A stretch of DNA of 64,000 nt from Streptantibioticus cattleyicolor NRRL 8057 = DSM 46488 (GTDB lineage: Bacteria; Actinomycetota; Actinomycetes; Streptomycetales; Streptomycetaceae): positions 496,001-560,000 of the forward strand of contig NC_017585.1 of NCBI RefSeq assembly GCF_000240165.1, given 5' to 3'. Positions 16,992 to 25,923 of the stretch are shown here, piece by piece. Positions within the stretch are counted from its first letter, which is position 1. Each line of letters opens with the position of its first letter. Made by a program: the position numbers and the translations under genes. The notes below the pieces were generated by a model. It saw nothing but the letters and a program-made list of their open reading frames with translations, was not told the DNA's origin and ran no database searches.

Positions 16992-18845
16992 TCAGCCGCA
17001 CGGCACGCGCACCGCGTCCCACAGCGCCCCCGCGTAGTCGGGGGCGACCAGCGGCACCGGGCGTTCGGGCACCGGGGTGGTCAACCCCGCGCGCAGCAGC
17101 GGGAGATGGGGCAGCAGCGCTTCGCAGAGCCGGTCGGCGGTCTCCGGCAGCGAACGCAGCGTGCGGGGCGGCAGGACACCGGTCGCGACGAGGGCACCGG
17201 CGTGCCGCTGGGCCTGGGCGACGCCGAAGAGAGCGGCCAACGGGCGTAGCGCGGCGCGCAGTTCGGGGCTGGTGAGGTGGTCGGTGGTGTCGTGGACGCA
17301 GCGGGCGAGCATGGTGGCGGCGGTGGCCTCGCCGAGGTCGCGGGCGCGGGGCAGCAGCGGGTTCCACAGGTCGGCCCCGGTGCGGCCGTCGGCCTGGTGG
17401 GCGGTGACCGCGTGCCGGAGTTCGGCGGCGAGCCGCTGTTCGTGGGCGCGGGCGGTGCGCAGCCACCAGGTGTGGGCGTCGGGGACGGTGGGGTGGCCGG
17501 CGCCGGGCTCGGCCGGTGCGGGAGGCTGCGGTGCCGGGTCCGGTGCGGTCAGCGCGGCGCGGCCGGCGTCGAGGAAGATGAGCTGGTTGTCGCCGCCGGC
17601 CACGGTGAAGGCGCGGGCGGCGCCGTGGTAGCCGGCCAGCCGGTTGAGGTCGAGGAAGCCGGCCAGGCCGCAGTGGCGGCGGCAGACCGCGGCCACCCGG
17701 GCGGCCCCCTCCGTCGCCAGCGCCTTGAACAGCGCGAGGGAGCGGTCGACGGCCACCCAGGGCGAGAACGCGGCGGCCGGTGACGGGGCGCCGCCTTCTC
17801 CGGTGCCGCCGTGCGCGGTGGCCGGCCACACGTCGAGGGCGGCCTCGGCGGCGCAGGTGAGGGCGTACGACTCGGCCAGGGCGCCGAACAGCGCGCGTTG
17901 CTGGGTGCGCCGGGCCAGCAGCGGGGTGCCGGGCACCGGGCCGCCACGGCTGCTCCGGCCGCCGCTGAACCGCAGCGCGGAGACCGCGCACTCCCGGGCC
18001 ATCGCCGCCATCGCCGCCGGCACCGTCGCCCACAGCCGCTGCCCCACCGACATGGTGCGCCGCAGCCGTGCGTCGGGCGAGCCGAGCGGATCGTGCAGGC
18101 GGCCGACCGGGTCGAGCCACGCCCGGTCCGACAGCCAGCGCTCGGCCGGGACGCGTACGCCGCGGAACCGGATCAGGGCGTACTCCAGCGGCAGCGCGCT
18201 CACTTGCAGGGGCCCGGAGATCTCGACGCCGGGGGCGGGTCCGTCGGTGCCGGTGAGGTCGACCAGGAACGGGAAGGCGCCGCGGTCCGCGCCGTCCACC
18301 ACGGTCCGGGCGATCACCACCGCCAGGACGCGCACCCCGTGCGGGGTGACGCTGGAGAACTTGGCGGCGGCGGCGTCGGGCGTGGTGAGGACGAACTCCC
18401 GGCGCTCCGCGTCGTACACCGCCGTGGTGCGCACCCCGAGGTGGCTGCCGGCCCTGCCGATCTCGGTGACCAGGTAGACGCCCTTGGCGGCGCCCTCCTG
18501 GAGCGCGGTGACGCAGGACTGGAGCGGTGCGGCGGCGCCGAACTCGGTCACCGAACCGAGGCAGAGCACGTAGTGGTTGACGAGCGCCATGTACACCGCC
18601 GGGTCGACGACCGCCGCCCACGCCTGGACGTCGGCCAGCCGGTGCGGATCGGCCAGCAGCGCCCCGGCGGGCGGCAGTCGGGGCGCCAGCCGCAGCAACG
18701 CGGCCTGGGCGCGCCCGCCGTGGCGGACGGCGCACGGCGGGTCGGCGCTGAGCGCGGCGAGCGTCTCGGTGCGGAGCGCGGGGTCGCAGCCGACGTGGGC
18801 GAGGGCGGCGAGTTCGGCGCGGGCGGCGGTGAGTTCAGGGGTCAC
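16992..18845 (-). CDS. Acyl-CoA oxidase/dehydrogenase-like flavoprotein
   Basis: A 617-residue protein with the ACOX/ACAD layout: an N-terminal helical domain, a central beta domain with YLVTEIGRAGSHLGVRTTAVYD near 123-145 and AAKFSSVTPHGVRVLAVVIAR near 158-180, and a long helical C-terminal half as in peroxisomal-type oxidases. It should introduce a 2,3-double bond into an acyl thioester, passing electrons to oxygen or an electron carrier. The ATG at 18845 overlaps the FabD-like gene by 11 bases. Avenolide-type signal pathways also use an acyl-CoA oxidase, but no P450 partner is present here. Confidence 0.7.
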   Translation of the reverse strand: MTPELTAARAELAALAHVGCDPALRTETLAALSADPPCAVRHGGRAQAALLRLAPRLPPAGALLADPHRLADVQAWAAVVDPAVYMALVNHYVLCLGSVTEFGAAAPLQSCVTALQEGAAKGVYLVTEIGRAGSHLGVRTTAVYDAERREFVLTTPDAAAAKFSSVTPHGVRVLAVVIARTVVDGADRGAFPFLVDLTGTDGPAPGVEISGPLQVSALPLEYALIRFRGVRVPAERWLSDRAWLDPVGRLHDPLGSPDARLRRTMSVGQRLWATVPAAMAAMARECAVSALRFSGGRSSRGGPVPGTPLLARRTQQRALFGALAESYALTCAAEAALDVWPATAHGGTGEGGAPSPAAAFSPWVAVDRSLALFKALATEGAARVAAVCRRHCGLAGFLDLNRLAGYHGAARAFTVAGGDNQLIFLDAGRAALTAPDPAPQPPAPAEPGAGHPTVPDAHTWWLRTARAHEQRLAAELRHAVTAHQADGRTGADLWNPLLPRARDLGEATAATMLARCVHDTTDHLTSPELRAALRPLAALFGVAQAQRHAGALVATGVLPPRTLRSLPETADRLCEALLPHLPLLRAGLTTPVPERPVPLVAPDYAGALWDAVRVPCG

Positions 18846-19890
18846 GGGGCACCTTCTGGGGGTCGGCCGGCGCGGGCCGGAGGACGGCGGAGGGTTCTTC
18901 CCACGGGTGGGGGACGGCGGCCAGCGCCGCGCGGGCCACGGCGTCCCGGCCGGTGAGCACCCGGCGCGCGCTGCCGGTCAGCGCCTCTCCGGTGCCGGCC
19001 TCCAGGATCACCGCCGGGCCCCCGCCGACCGCCTGCCGCAGCGCCACCGGCAGCCGGGCGACCCGGATCAGCCCCTGGGCGAGCGCCTGGTGCACGTCCT
19101 CGTCCGGGCGGTAGGGGCGGCCGAGGACCGAGGAGTGGACGGGGAAGCGGGCGGGGTGCGCGGGCAGGCCGCGGATGCCGTCGGCGAACGTCTCGGCCTC
19201 GTCGGCGAGTTGGGGGTGGTGGCACAGGAACGGCAGCCGCAGCCGCTCGACGCGCAGGCCCCGCGCGGCGGCGAGGTGTTCGGCGCGGGCGACGGCCGGC
19301 GCGGGTCCGCCCAGGACGACCTGGCGGTCGTCGTTGACGCAGGCCAGGGCGAGGTCGGTGCGGCCGGTCGCGGTGATCAGCGCGTGCGCCCGGGTCTCGG
19401 CGTCCTGCGCGCCGTCGCCGCCGGTCTCCAGCAGCAGCAGCGCGCCGGGGTGGCGGTGAAGCGCCCGCGCGGCGCGGCAGGCGATCCGGGCGCCGTCGGC
19501 CAGCGAGAACATCCCGGCCGCGGTGCACGCCGGGATGTCTCCGAAGCTCATCCCCACCGCCCGCCCGGCCGGCAGCCCGCCGGCGGTGAGCGCGCCGTGC
19601 ACCGCCATGGCGGCGACGAACAGGGCGTACTGGACGGTACCCGGCTCCTCCCCGGCCAGGTCGCGCAGGCTCGGCGGGCGGGCGCCGAGCAGCCGCGGGG
19701 CGAGCGGCGCGATCCCGTTCTCGGCCGCCACCGGATCGGTGCGGGCGGCCACCGCGCGCAGCGCCGCCCGCAGCACGGGCTGGGTGCGCAGCGCCCGTAC
19801 CAGCGGGGTGAGCGCGAAGTCCCCCTGGCCCGGGAAGGCGTGCACCACCAGGCGCCGGCCGGGGGCGGACGCGGCGGGTGCTCGGCTCAT
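18835..19890 (-). CDS. FabD-like acyltransferase
   Basis: A 351-residue malonyl-CoA:ACP transacylase homologue. FPGQGDF near residue 19 is the family opening motif. The nucleophile elbow reads GMSFGD (usual GHSLGE), so the Ser is kept while the His is replaced by Met. A later CHHPQL provides a candidate catalytic His. No arginine-bearing malonate motif could be confirmed, so the acyl group is uncertain. It lies 31 bases after the KAS III gene and overlaps the flavoprotein gene. No ACP is encoded in the cluster, so the acceptor must come from elsewhere. Confidence 0.7.
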   Translation of the reverse strand: MSRAPAASAPGRRLVVHAFPGQGDFALTPLVRALRTQPVLRAALRAVAARTDPVAAENGIAPLAPRLLGARPPSLRDLAGEEPGTVQYALFVAAMAVHGALTAGGLPAGRAVGMSFGDIPACTAAGMFSLADGARIACRAARALHRHPGALLLLETGGDGAQDAETRAHALITATGRTDLALACVNDDRQVVLGGPAPAVARAEHLAAARGLRVERLRLPFLCHHPQLADEAETFADGIRGLPAHPARFPVHSSVLGRPYRPDEDVHQALAQGLIRVARLPVALRQAVGGGPAVILEAGTGEALTGSARRVLTGRDAVARAALAAVPHPWEEPSAVLRPAPADPQKVPRDP

Positions 19891-19921
19891 GGCGGCTCCG
19901 GTCAGGGTCGATGCGGTGGGG

Positions 19922-20998
19922 TCAGGCGAGGTTGGCGCAGGGCCGGGGGCGGGCGCGGTGCGCGGCGCCGGGCGCGGTGCGGATGGCGGAGGCGCCGGTC
20001 CAGCGCAGCAGCGCGGTGCCCCAGGTGACGCCGCCGCCGAAGGCGACGAAGAGCACCAGGTCGCCGGGGTTGAGCCGGCCGTCGGCGACCGCGGTGGCCA
20101 GGCCGTAGGGGATGCTGGCGGCGCCGATGTTGCCCACCTCGTCGCCGACGATGACCAGTTGGCGCGGGGTGATCCCGGCGGCGTGGGCGACCCGTTGCAG
20201 CAGTACGGGGTTGGGCTGGTGGGTGATGACCACGGCGATGTCGGCGAGGGTGAGGTGGTGGCGGCGGAGCGCGTCGGCGACGATGCGCGGGAAGATGTCC
20301 ACGATGAAGTCGCGCACCCCGGGGCCGTTCATGGTCACCTTGTGCCCGCGGCTCTCCAGCGTGGTCAGGCTGGCTGGGTGGCGGCTGCCGCCGGCCGGGA
20401 TCAGCGCGTGGTCGGCGAGTTCCCCGTTGGAGCCGAGCGCGAACCCCAGGAAGCCGCCGTCCTCCGGCACCGGGCCGAAGACGGTGGCGGCGGCGCCGTC
20501 GGCGAAGAGCACGGCGGTGGCCCGGTCGGACAGGTCGAGGAACTTGGAGTACGCCTCGACGCCGACGACCGCCGCGTACCGGGGGCGGTCGTCCAGCGCG
20601 AGCCAGTCGTGCGCCACCTTGGCCGCGAACAGCCAGCCGGAGCAGGCGGCGGTGACATCGAGGGCGACCGCGTCCCGGGCCCGTACGTGGGCCTGGACCC
20701 GGCACGCGGTCGAGGGGCCCAGCTCGTCCGGGGTGGAGGTGGCGACGACGAGCAGGCCGATGCGGTCCAGGTCGAGGTCGGCGGCGCCGGCGGCGGACTT
20801 CACGGCGGCGGCGGCCAGGTCGGAGGCGGCCTCCTCGGGGGCGGCGACGTGGCGTCCGCGCACCCCGGTGCGGCGGGTGATCCAGTCCGGGGTGACCCCG
20901 GCGGTGGCCGCGATGTCCTCGTTGGTGCGCCGGCGGGCGGGCAGGTAGGAGCCCACCCCGACGATCCCGATACGCCTGCGTGGGGCGGCAGTTGTCAT
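19922..20998 (-). CDS. Beta-ketoacyl synthase III (FabH-like)
   Basis: A 358-residue thiolase-fold condensing enzyme. The triad is complete: Cys in TAACSGWLF near 119, His in ITHQPNPV near 258 and Asn in GNIGAAS near 290. The C-terminus is about 25 residues longer than housekeeping FabH, with a basic tail. It should condense an acyl-CoA starter with a malonyl thioester, or two acyl thioesters in OleA-like fashion. First gene of the minus-strand half of the divergent cluster. A duplicate of FabH for secondary metabolism is the likeliest reading. Confidence 0.85.
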   Translation of the reverse strand: MTTAAPRRRIGIVGVGSYLPARRRTNEDIAATAGVTPDWITRRTGVRGRHVAAPEEAASDLAAAAVKSAAGAADLDLDRIGLLVVATSTPDELGPSTACRVQAHVRARDAVALDVTAACSGWLFAAKVAHDWLALDDRPRYAAVVGVEAYSKFLDLSDRATAVLFADGAAATVFGPVPEDGGFLGFALGSNGELADHALIPAGGSRHPASLTTLESRGHKVTMNGPGVRDFIVDIFPRIVADALRRHHLTLADIAVVITHQPNPVLLQRVAHAAGITPRQLVIVGDEVGNIGAASIPYGLATAVADGRLNPGDLVLFVAFGGGVTWGTALLRWTGASAIRTAPGAAHRARPRPCANLA

Positions 20999-21684
20999 GG
21001 GCGAACGCCTCCTGTGCGGTGGACGTATGTCCGGCGGTCACCCGGCCGGGCCCGCGGAGGGGCATATGCCGGGAGGGTGGCCGTTCACCGTTGTCGCACA
21101 GGCCACACGCCGCTGGGTAGGCGCGCGGGGGTCGAGTGGGGCTCGCGTGGTGACGGGCACGCGCCCGCGGTCACGCCAACGGCGCGAAGGCGGGCGGCCA
21201 CCGGTGCGCGGCTCGGGCCCGCGCGCCGGTCTGCCTACCCGCTCCCCTTTACAGGCCGCCGCGCCACGGGCTTAAGGTGAAGACCGCGTCAGCGCCGTGC
21301 CAACGGCGATCACGCTGACCGTACCGGGCCACGACACCGTGCTCAGGCACCCGCACGCCGAGCACCGCCGGCCGGCCGCGCCGGCTCCGCCTTCCGTGCC
21401 CGTCCTCAGTGCCGCACGGGCACCTCCGCCGGTCCGGCGATCACGCCTTTCTTCCGCCACGTCGCAGCAGCATCCGCCGCGAGGAGCGATCCACCATGCC
21501 CGACGGTGCCTTCAGGACGCCCCCCGGCGGCGGGCGCGGGCCGGTGACCCGGGCGCCCGGCCGGCCCCGGGGTGCCCGTACCCCCGGCCGCGCCGTCCGA
21601 AGACCGCCCCGGGCACGTCCGGCGGGGTGGCCCGCGCCGCCTCGGCGTCCGTTCCGGCGCGTCCGTCCCGAGAGGCAGGTCACC
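20999..21684. other. Long divergent intergenic region
   Basis: About 690 bases between the KAS III gene (minus) and the AMP-ligase gene (plus). It must hold promoters for both halves of the cluster. TTTACA near 21248 followed after about 19 bases by TAAGGT near 21273 is a possible plus-strand promoter, weakly supported. I see no tRNA or clear operator. An in-frame ATG at 21496 with GAGGAG upstream would extend the ligase by 63 Pro/Arg-rich residues. Confidence 0.4.
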
Positions 21685-23073
21685 TTGAGCACCACCCGTT
21701 GCGTCACCCCCGTGCCCACCGAGGAGCGGGCCGCGGAGTACCTGGACACCCTGGTCCGGGTGGACGGCCAGGGGCCGGTCCGGCGGCCCCGGTTCGCCGA
21801 GGTCCGGCGGGCGCTGGCCGCGTCGGGGGTGGCGGAGGGGCACGCGGTGCTGATCTGCGTGGCCGACGCGCACACCCGGCTCACCGCCTTCCTCGCCGCC
21901 CACTACCTCGGTCTGGTCCCGGCGTTGCTGCCGCCGGGGTGGGCCGAGCACCGGCTGCGTCCGGTGTGCGACGCGCTGGGCGCCGCCGCGGTGGTCTGCG
22001 CCGGACCGGGGCCGTCCGGGGTGACGGTGCGCAGGTCCGGTACGCCACGGCTCCAGCCGTACGAGGCGGGGCAGGCGGTGCTGCTGACCTCGGGCACCTC
22101 GGGGCCGGCCGGCGGCTGTCTGCACCGCGTCGCCTCGCTCTTCGTCAACGCCCGCCGGCACGCGGCGGCGATCGGGCTGCGCCCGACGGACACCGTGCTG
22201 GTCAGCCTCCCGCTGCACTACTCCTTCGCGCTGGTCGCCCAGGCGCTGGCGGGGGTGGCCACCGGTGCGCGACTGGTGCTCGGTGGGCCGCCGTTCACCC
22301 CGGCCGGCTACCTGGACTCGCTCACCCGGCACGACGTCACGGTCTCCTCGCTCTCCCCGTCCCTGGTCCGCGCGCTGCTCGGTGAGGACCGCCGGCCGCC
22401 GCGCTCGCTGCGGGTGCTGACCGTGGGCGGGGACGTGCTGGAGGCCACCCGGGTACGGGAGTTGCGCCGCCGGCACCCGGAGGGCGAGCTGTATCTGACG
22501 TACGGGCTGACGGAGGCGGGCCCACGGGTCTCCACGCTGGCCGTGCACCGGGAGCCGGAGAGCAGGTACACCTCGGTGGGCCGGCCGCTCCCCGGCGTGG
22601 TCACCACAGTGCGGGACGTGGCGCCGGACGGCTCCGGCGAGTTGCTGGTGACCACCGGCACCGCGATGGTCCGCCGGGTCGGCCACCCCGGCACCGCGCG
22701 GCGCGACCTGGTGGGGCCGCACACGGTGGCCACCGGTGACGTCTTCCGGCGGGATCCGGAAGGCTTCCTGTTCTTCTGCGGACGGCTGTCGGACTTCGTG
22801 GTGGCCGGCGGCGACCGGCTCTCGCTGCGCTGGGTACGGGAGTTGGTCGGCGCCCTGCCCGGGGTGCTGCACGTACGCACCGAGCTGGTGCGCGGGCCGC
22901 TGGGCCGGGGCGGTCTGGTACGGCAGCGGTACCGGCTGCACGTGGTGGCCCGGGACGTCACCCCGCGGCTGCGGGAGCTGGTGCGGCGCCGGCTGAAGGA
23001 AGTGCTGCTGCGCGTGGAGTTCCCGTGCGACGTGGTCTTCTCCGAGCAGAACGCCGCCGAGTTCGCCAAGTGA
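21685..23073 (+). CDS. Divergent AMP-binding (ANL) ligase
   Basis: About 462 residues with an acyl/aryl-AMP ligase core. The P-loop-like A3 motif reads LLTSGTSGPAGGCLH, lacking the usual lysine of TSGTTGxPKG. LTYGLTEAG (A5) and TGDVFRRDPEGFLFFCGR (A7/A8) are present. The C-terminus ends without the A10 lysine motif (PxxxxGK). It may therefore be impaired in adenylation or act on a preformed adenylate. The start is uncertain: I use the TTG at 21685 with weak AGAGG upstream, while the ATG at 21496 has a better ribosome site but a low-complexity lead. The SDR gene follows 77 bases later. Confidence 0.7.
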   Translation: MSTTRCVTPVPTEERAAEYLDTLVRVDGQGPVRRPRFAEVRRALAASGVAEGHAVLICVADAHTRLTAFLAAHYLGLVPALLPPGWAEHRLRPVCDALGAAAVVCAGPGPSGVTVRRSGTPRLQPYEAGQAVLLTSGTSGPAGGCLHRVASLFVNARRHAAAIGLRPTDTVLVSLPLHYSFALVAQALAGVATGARLVLGGPPFTPAGYLDSLTRHDVTVSSLSPSLVRALLGEDRRPPRSLRVLTVGGDVLEATRVRELRRRHPEGELYLTYGLTEAGPRVSTLAVHREPESRYTSVGRPLPGVVTTVRDVAPDGSGELLVTTGTAMVRRVGHPGTARRDLVGPHTVATGDVFRRDPEGFLFFCGRLSDFVVAGGDRLSLRWVRELVGALPGVLHVRTELVRGPLGRGGLVRQRYRLHVVARDVTPRLRELVRRRLKEVLLRVEFPCDVVFSEQNAAEFAK

Positions 23074-23150
23074 CCGCCCCGTCCCGTCCCCCCGCGACCG
23101 TCGCCACCGTCCCGACCGCCACGACCGTCACGACCTCGGAAGGATCCCCC

Positions 23151-23990
23151 ATGACCGTGACCGACCTGTTCCGGCTGGACGACGTACGGGCCCTGATCAC
23201 CGGGGCCTCCCGGGGCATCGGCGCGGCGATCGCGCAGGCCTTCGCCGAGTCGGGCGCCCGGGTGGCGCTGGCCGCCCGCACCGAGCGGGCCACCGAGGAC
23301 GTCGCCGGACGCATCGGCCGCTCCTGCGGCACCGAGGCCCACCGGGTCGCCGGTGACCTGGCCGACCCCGAGGTGGCGCCCCGCCTGGTCGACCAGGCCG
23401 CGCACGCCCTCGGCGGCCTGGACGTGCTGGTGCACAACGCCGGTGTGCTCCCCACCGATCCGCAGGGCAACCCGGTGCTCAAGCCGTTCGCCCGTTCCAC
23501 GCCCGAGGAGTGGCAGCCGGTGGTGGCGGTCAACCTGGCCGCCACGGTGGCGTTGTGCCGCGCGGCCCACCGTCATCTGCTGGAGTCGCCGCGCCCCAGC
23601 GTGCTGCTGGTCTCCTCGGTGGCCGGGCTGATCGGGGTGCCCACCATGGAGGCGTACGGGGTGACCAAGGCGGCCCAGGTGTCGCTGGCCCGTTCGCTGG
23701 CCACCGGGTGGGCGCCGCAGCGCATCCGGGTCAACGCGCTCTGCCCCGGCTGGGTGCGTACCGACATGACCTCCGTGGTCCACGGCGACGAGGCGCTCTC
23801 CGGCCACCTGCTGCGGCACGTGCCGATGCGCCGGTGGGCCGACCCCGGGGAGGTGGCGGGTTCGGCCGTCTTCCTCACCTCGCCGGCGGCCTCGTTCATC
23901 ACCGGCCAGGCGCTGGTGATCGACGGCGGGCTGTCGGTGCCGCACGGCGGACTCGCCGACCTCGCGGCCGGCCCGCCGGACGGGATGTGA
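23151..23990 (+). CDS. Short-chain dehydrogenase/reductase (classical SDR)
   Basis: A 279-residue NAD(P)-dependent SDR. It shows the cofactor motif TGASRGIGAAIA near residues 17-28, NNAG-type HNAG near 91, the catalytic Ser in LLVSSVAG, and YGVTKAA as YxxxK. The ending TGQALVIDGGLS is typical of FabG-like ketoreductases. The ATG at 23151 has GGAAGGA 6 bases upstream. In context it would reduce a beta-keto product of the KAS III, but the substrate is unproven. Confidence 0.85.
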   Translation: MTVTDLFRLDDVRALITGASRGIGAAIAQAFAESGARVALAARTERATEDVAGRIGRSCGTEAHRVAGDLADPEVAPRLVDQAAHALGGLDVLVHNAGVLPTDPQGNPVLKPFARSTPEEWQPVVAVNLAATVALCRAAHRHLLESPRPSVLLVSSVAGLIGVPTMEAYGVTKAAQVSLARSLATGWAPQRIRVNALCPGWVRTDMTSVVHGDEALSGHLLRHVPMRRWADPGEVAGSAVFLTSPAASFITGQALVIDGGLSVPHGGLADLAAGPPDGM

Positions 23991-24075
23991 ACGCTCACAC
24001 GGCCGACGCCACCGCCATCACGGCGTACGCCCGGCCGTACCCGGCGACGACAGCTACCGAAGGGACGGTACGACC

Positions 24076-25386
24076 GTGTCACAACCGACCGCCGCGCCCC
24101 GGCCGACCGGGACGGCGCCGCCCGCCCGGGACCGGATGACGCCCAAGGACCGCCTGGTGTGGCGTCTGGAGACCGATACCGACATCCGGCCGATCATCGT
24201 GCTGCTGTTCCTGCTCGACGGCGAGGTCACCACGCCCGCGGTGGTCGAGTGGCACCGCTCCGCGTGCGCCGTCGTACCACGGCTGGCCGCCCGGGTGGTC
24301 ACCCCGCGCCGCCCCGGCGCCGGACCGCGCTGGGAACCCGACCCGCACTTCGACCCGGCCCGGCACGTACTGCGGGTGGCGCTGCCCGGCAAGGGCACCC
24401 GGGCCGAACTGCTCTCCCTGGTCGAGGAGTTGGTGCAGACACCGTTCGTCCCGGGCCGGCCGCTGTGGCAGTGCTACCTGGTCGACGGGGTGGAGGGCGG
24501 CCGGACCGGGTACGTGCTGAAGATCTCGCACACCATCGCCGACGGGCTGCGGTTGCGGGAGTTGTTCCTGCACCAGTCCGCGCAGGCGCGGATGCTGGGC
24601 GGCGTCAAACCGGGCGGGCGCGGGAACGGGGCGGGCGGCCGGGGCCGGCGGACCGCGGAGGCGCTGCGCTTCTGCGGCCAGGTCGCCCGGGACATGGCCG
24701 ATCCGCCGGGCCGGCCGCGCGGCACCGGGGACGGGGTGGCCCGCCGCTTCCACACCGTCGACCTGCCGATGGCACGGCTGCGGGAGATCGCCCGGGGCGC
24801 CGACGGATCCGTGCAGGACGTGCTCGTCGCCGGGCTCACCGAGGGGTGCCGCCGGTACTACCAGCACCGGGGGGTCCACCGCCCGGTGCTCACCGTCTTC
24901 TCCCCCTACGGGCGCGCCCCGCTGACCCGGGACGACCCCAGTCCGATGGGCAACCACTGGTTCATCATCCGCTTCCCGGTACCACTGTGCCCCGGCGACC
25001 CGGCCGCGCGGGTACGGGCCGCCCGCGCCGCCGTGCGCGAGGTCTACCACCGCGGCGCACCGGACTGGATGGGCGCCGTGGCCCGCGTCTCCCCCGCCGT
25101 TCCGGGGCGTTGGCTCCAGACCACCTTCCGGCGCTTCTCCGCCTCGCACGACTTCATCATCAGCAACATCCCCGGGCCCAGGCGGGCGATCCAGGTGGCC
25201 GGCGCCACGGTGACCGAGATCTACGGCATCGCCCCCACGCTCGGCGCCGCGCTGACCGCGACCACGGTGTCGTACGGCGGCACCTGCCATGTGGTGCTCA
25301 GCATCGACCCGTTCGTCGTCCCCGACCCGGCGGTCTTCGCCGACTGCCTGCGCGGCGGTCTGGAGGAGGTCACGGCGGGCGGCTGA
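24076..25386 (+). CDS. WS/DGAT-like acyltransferase
   Basis: A 436-residue protein of the wax ester synthase/diacylglycerol acyltransferase family, with a condensation-domain fold. The N-terminal MTPKDRLVWRLET replaces the family's SPLDxxFL. The active-site motif HHxxxDG appears as SHTIADG near residue 156, keeping the second His and the Asp. The C-terminal ISNIPGP stretch near 357 is a family hallmark. It would esterify an alcohol or amine with an acyl-CoA, making it a plausible last step of this cluster. The GTG at 24076 has a weak upstream AAGGGA. Confidence 0.75.
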   Translation: MSQPTAAPRPTGTAPPARDRMTPKDRLVWRLETDTDIRPIIVLLFLLDGEVTTPAVVEWHRSACAVVPRLAARVVTPRRPGAGPRWEPDPHFDPARHVLRVALPGKGTRAELLSLVEELVQTPFVPGRPLWQCYLVDGVEGGRTGYVLKISHTIADGLRLRELFLHQSAQARMLGGVKPGGRGNGAGGRGRRTAEALRFCGQVARDMADPPGRPRGTGDGVARRFHTVDLPMARLREIARGADGSVQDVLVAGLTEGCRRYYQHRGVHRPVLTVFSPYGRAPLTRDDPSPMGNHWFIIRFPVPLCPGDPAARVRAARAAVREVYHRGAPDWMGAVARVSPAVPGRWLQTTFRRFSASHDFIISNIPGPRRAIQVAGATVTEIYGIAPTLGAALTATTVSYGGTCHVVLSIDPFVVPDPAVFADCLRGGLEEVTAGG

Positions 25387-25470
25387 ACGGCGGGCGGGCC
25401 GGTCCGCCATGCGGGTGCGACCGGAGGCGGCGTGCTCGGACGCGGTGGTGGGGCCCGGCACAGTGTGGGT

Positions 25471-25872
25471 ATGCCGTGCCGTCCGCTGCTGCTCGCCGCC
25501 GTTGTCGTCGTGTCGCTGTCGGGGTGCGCCACGGTGCGTCCGGATCCGGTGCCGGTGCGGGTGCGGGTGGCGCCGGCCGTGATCCGGCCGGGTGCGGCGC
25601 GTACCGGGATGGTGACGCCGCAGCCGGTGCCGTCGCCGTCCGCGTCCGCGTTCCCGTCCCGTGCCCGGGTGCGGCGCCTGCCGGTTTCCGCGCGCCAACA
25701 CGGCCGTCCGGCGCGCCGCCACCGCTCGGGGTCCCGGCACCGGCACCCCGGGCCCGTCCGCCGCGCCCCGGACGGGTGGTGGGACGCCGGCGGTACGGCG
25801 GTGTGCGCCCCGGGTGCGGCGCTGCGGTTGCCGGTGGACTGGACGGAGGTCTGCCGCGGGCTGGTGCGCTGA
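25471..25872 (+). CDS. Small basic lipoprotein
   Basis: A 133-residue protein. MPCRPLLLAAVVVVSLSGC is a clear lipoprotein signal with the lipobox Cys at residue 19. The mature part is Pro/Arg/His-rich and probably disordered to about residue 95. A compact tail follows, with two further cysteines (AVCAPG, TEVCRG) and tryptophans. No family recognised. It may belong to the preceding cluster by position only. The start at 25471 is fixed by the signal peptide. Confidence 0.55.
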   Translation: MPCRPLLLAAVVVVSLSGCATVRPDPVPVRVRVAPAVIRPGAARTGMVTPQPVPSPSASAFPSRARVRRLPVSARQHGRPARRHRSGSRHRHPGPVRRAPDGWWDAGGTAVCAPGAALRLPVDWTEVCRGLVR

Positions 25873-25923
25873 CGTGACGGACGGGGCGCGCGGTCACCAC
25901 GGCACCGGTCACCACGACACGGT

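Noticed and set aside
16992..20998. Gamma-butyrolactone or avenolide signal synthesis
   Set aside because: No AfsA-type enzyme, P450 or receptor gene is present; only the acyl-CoA oxidase-like gene would fit.
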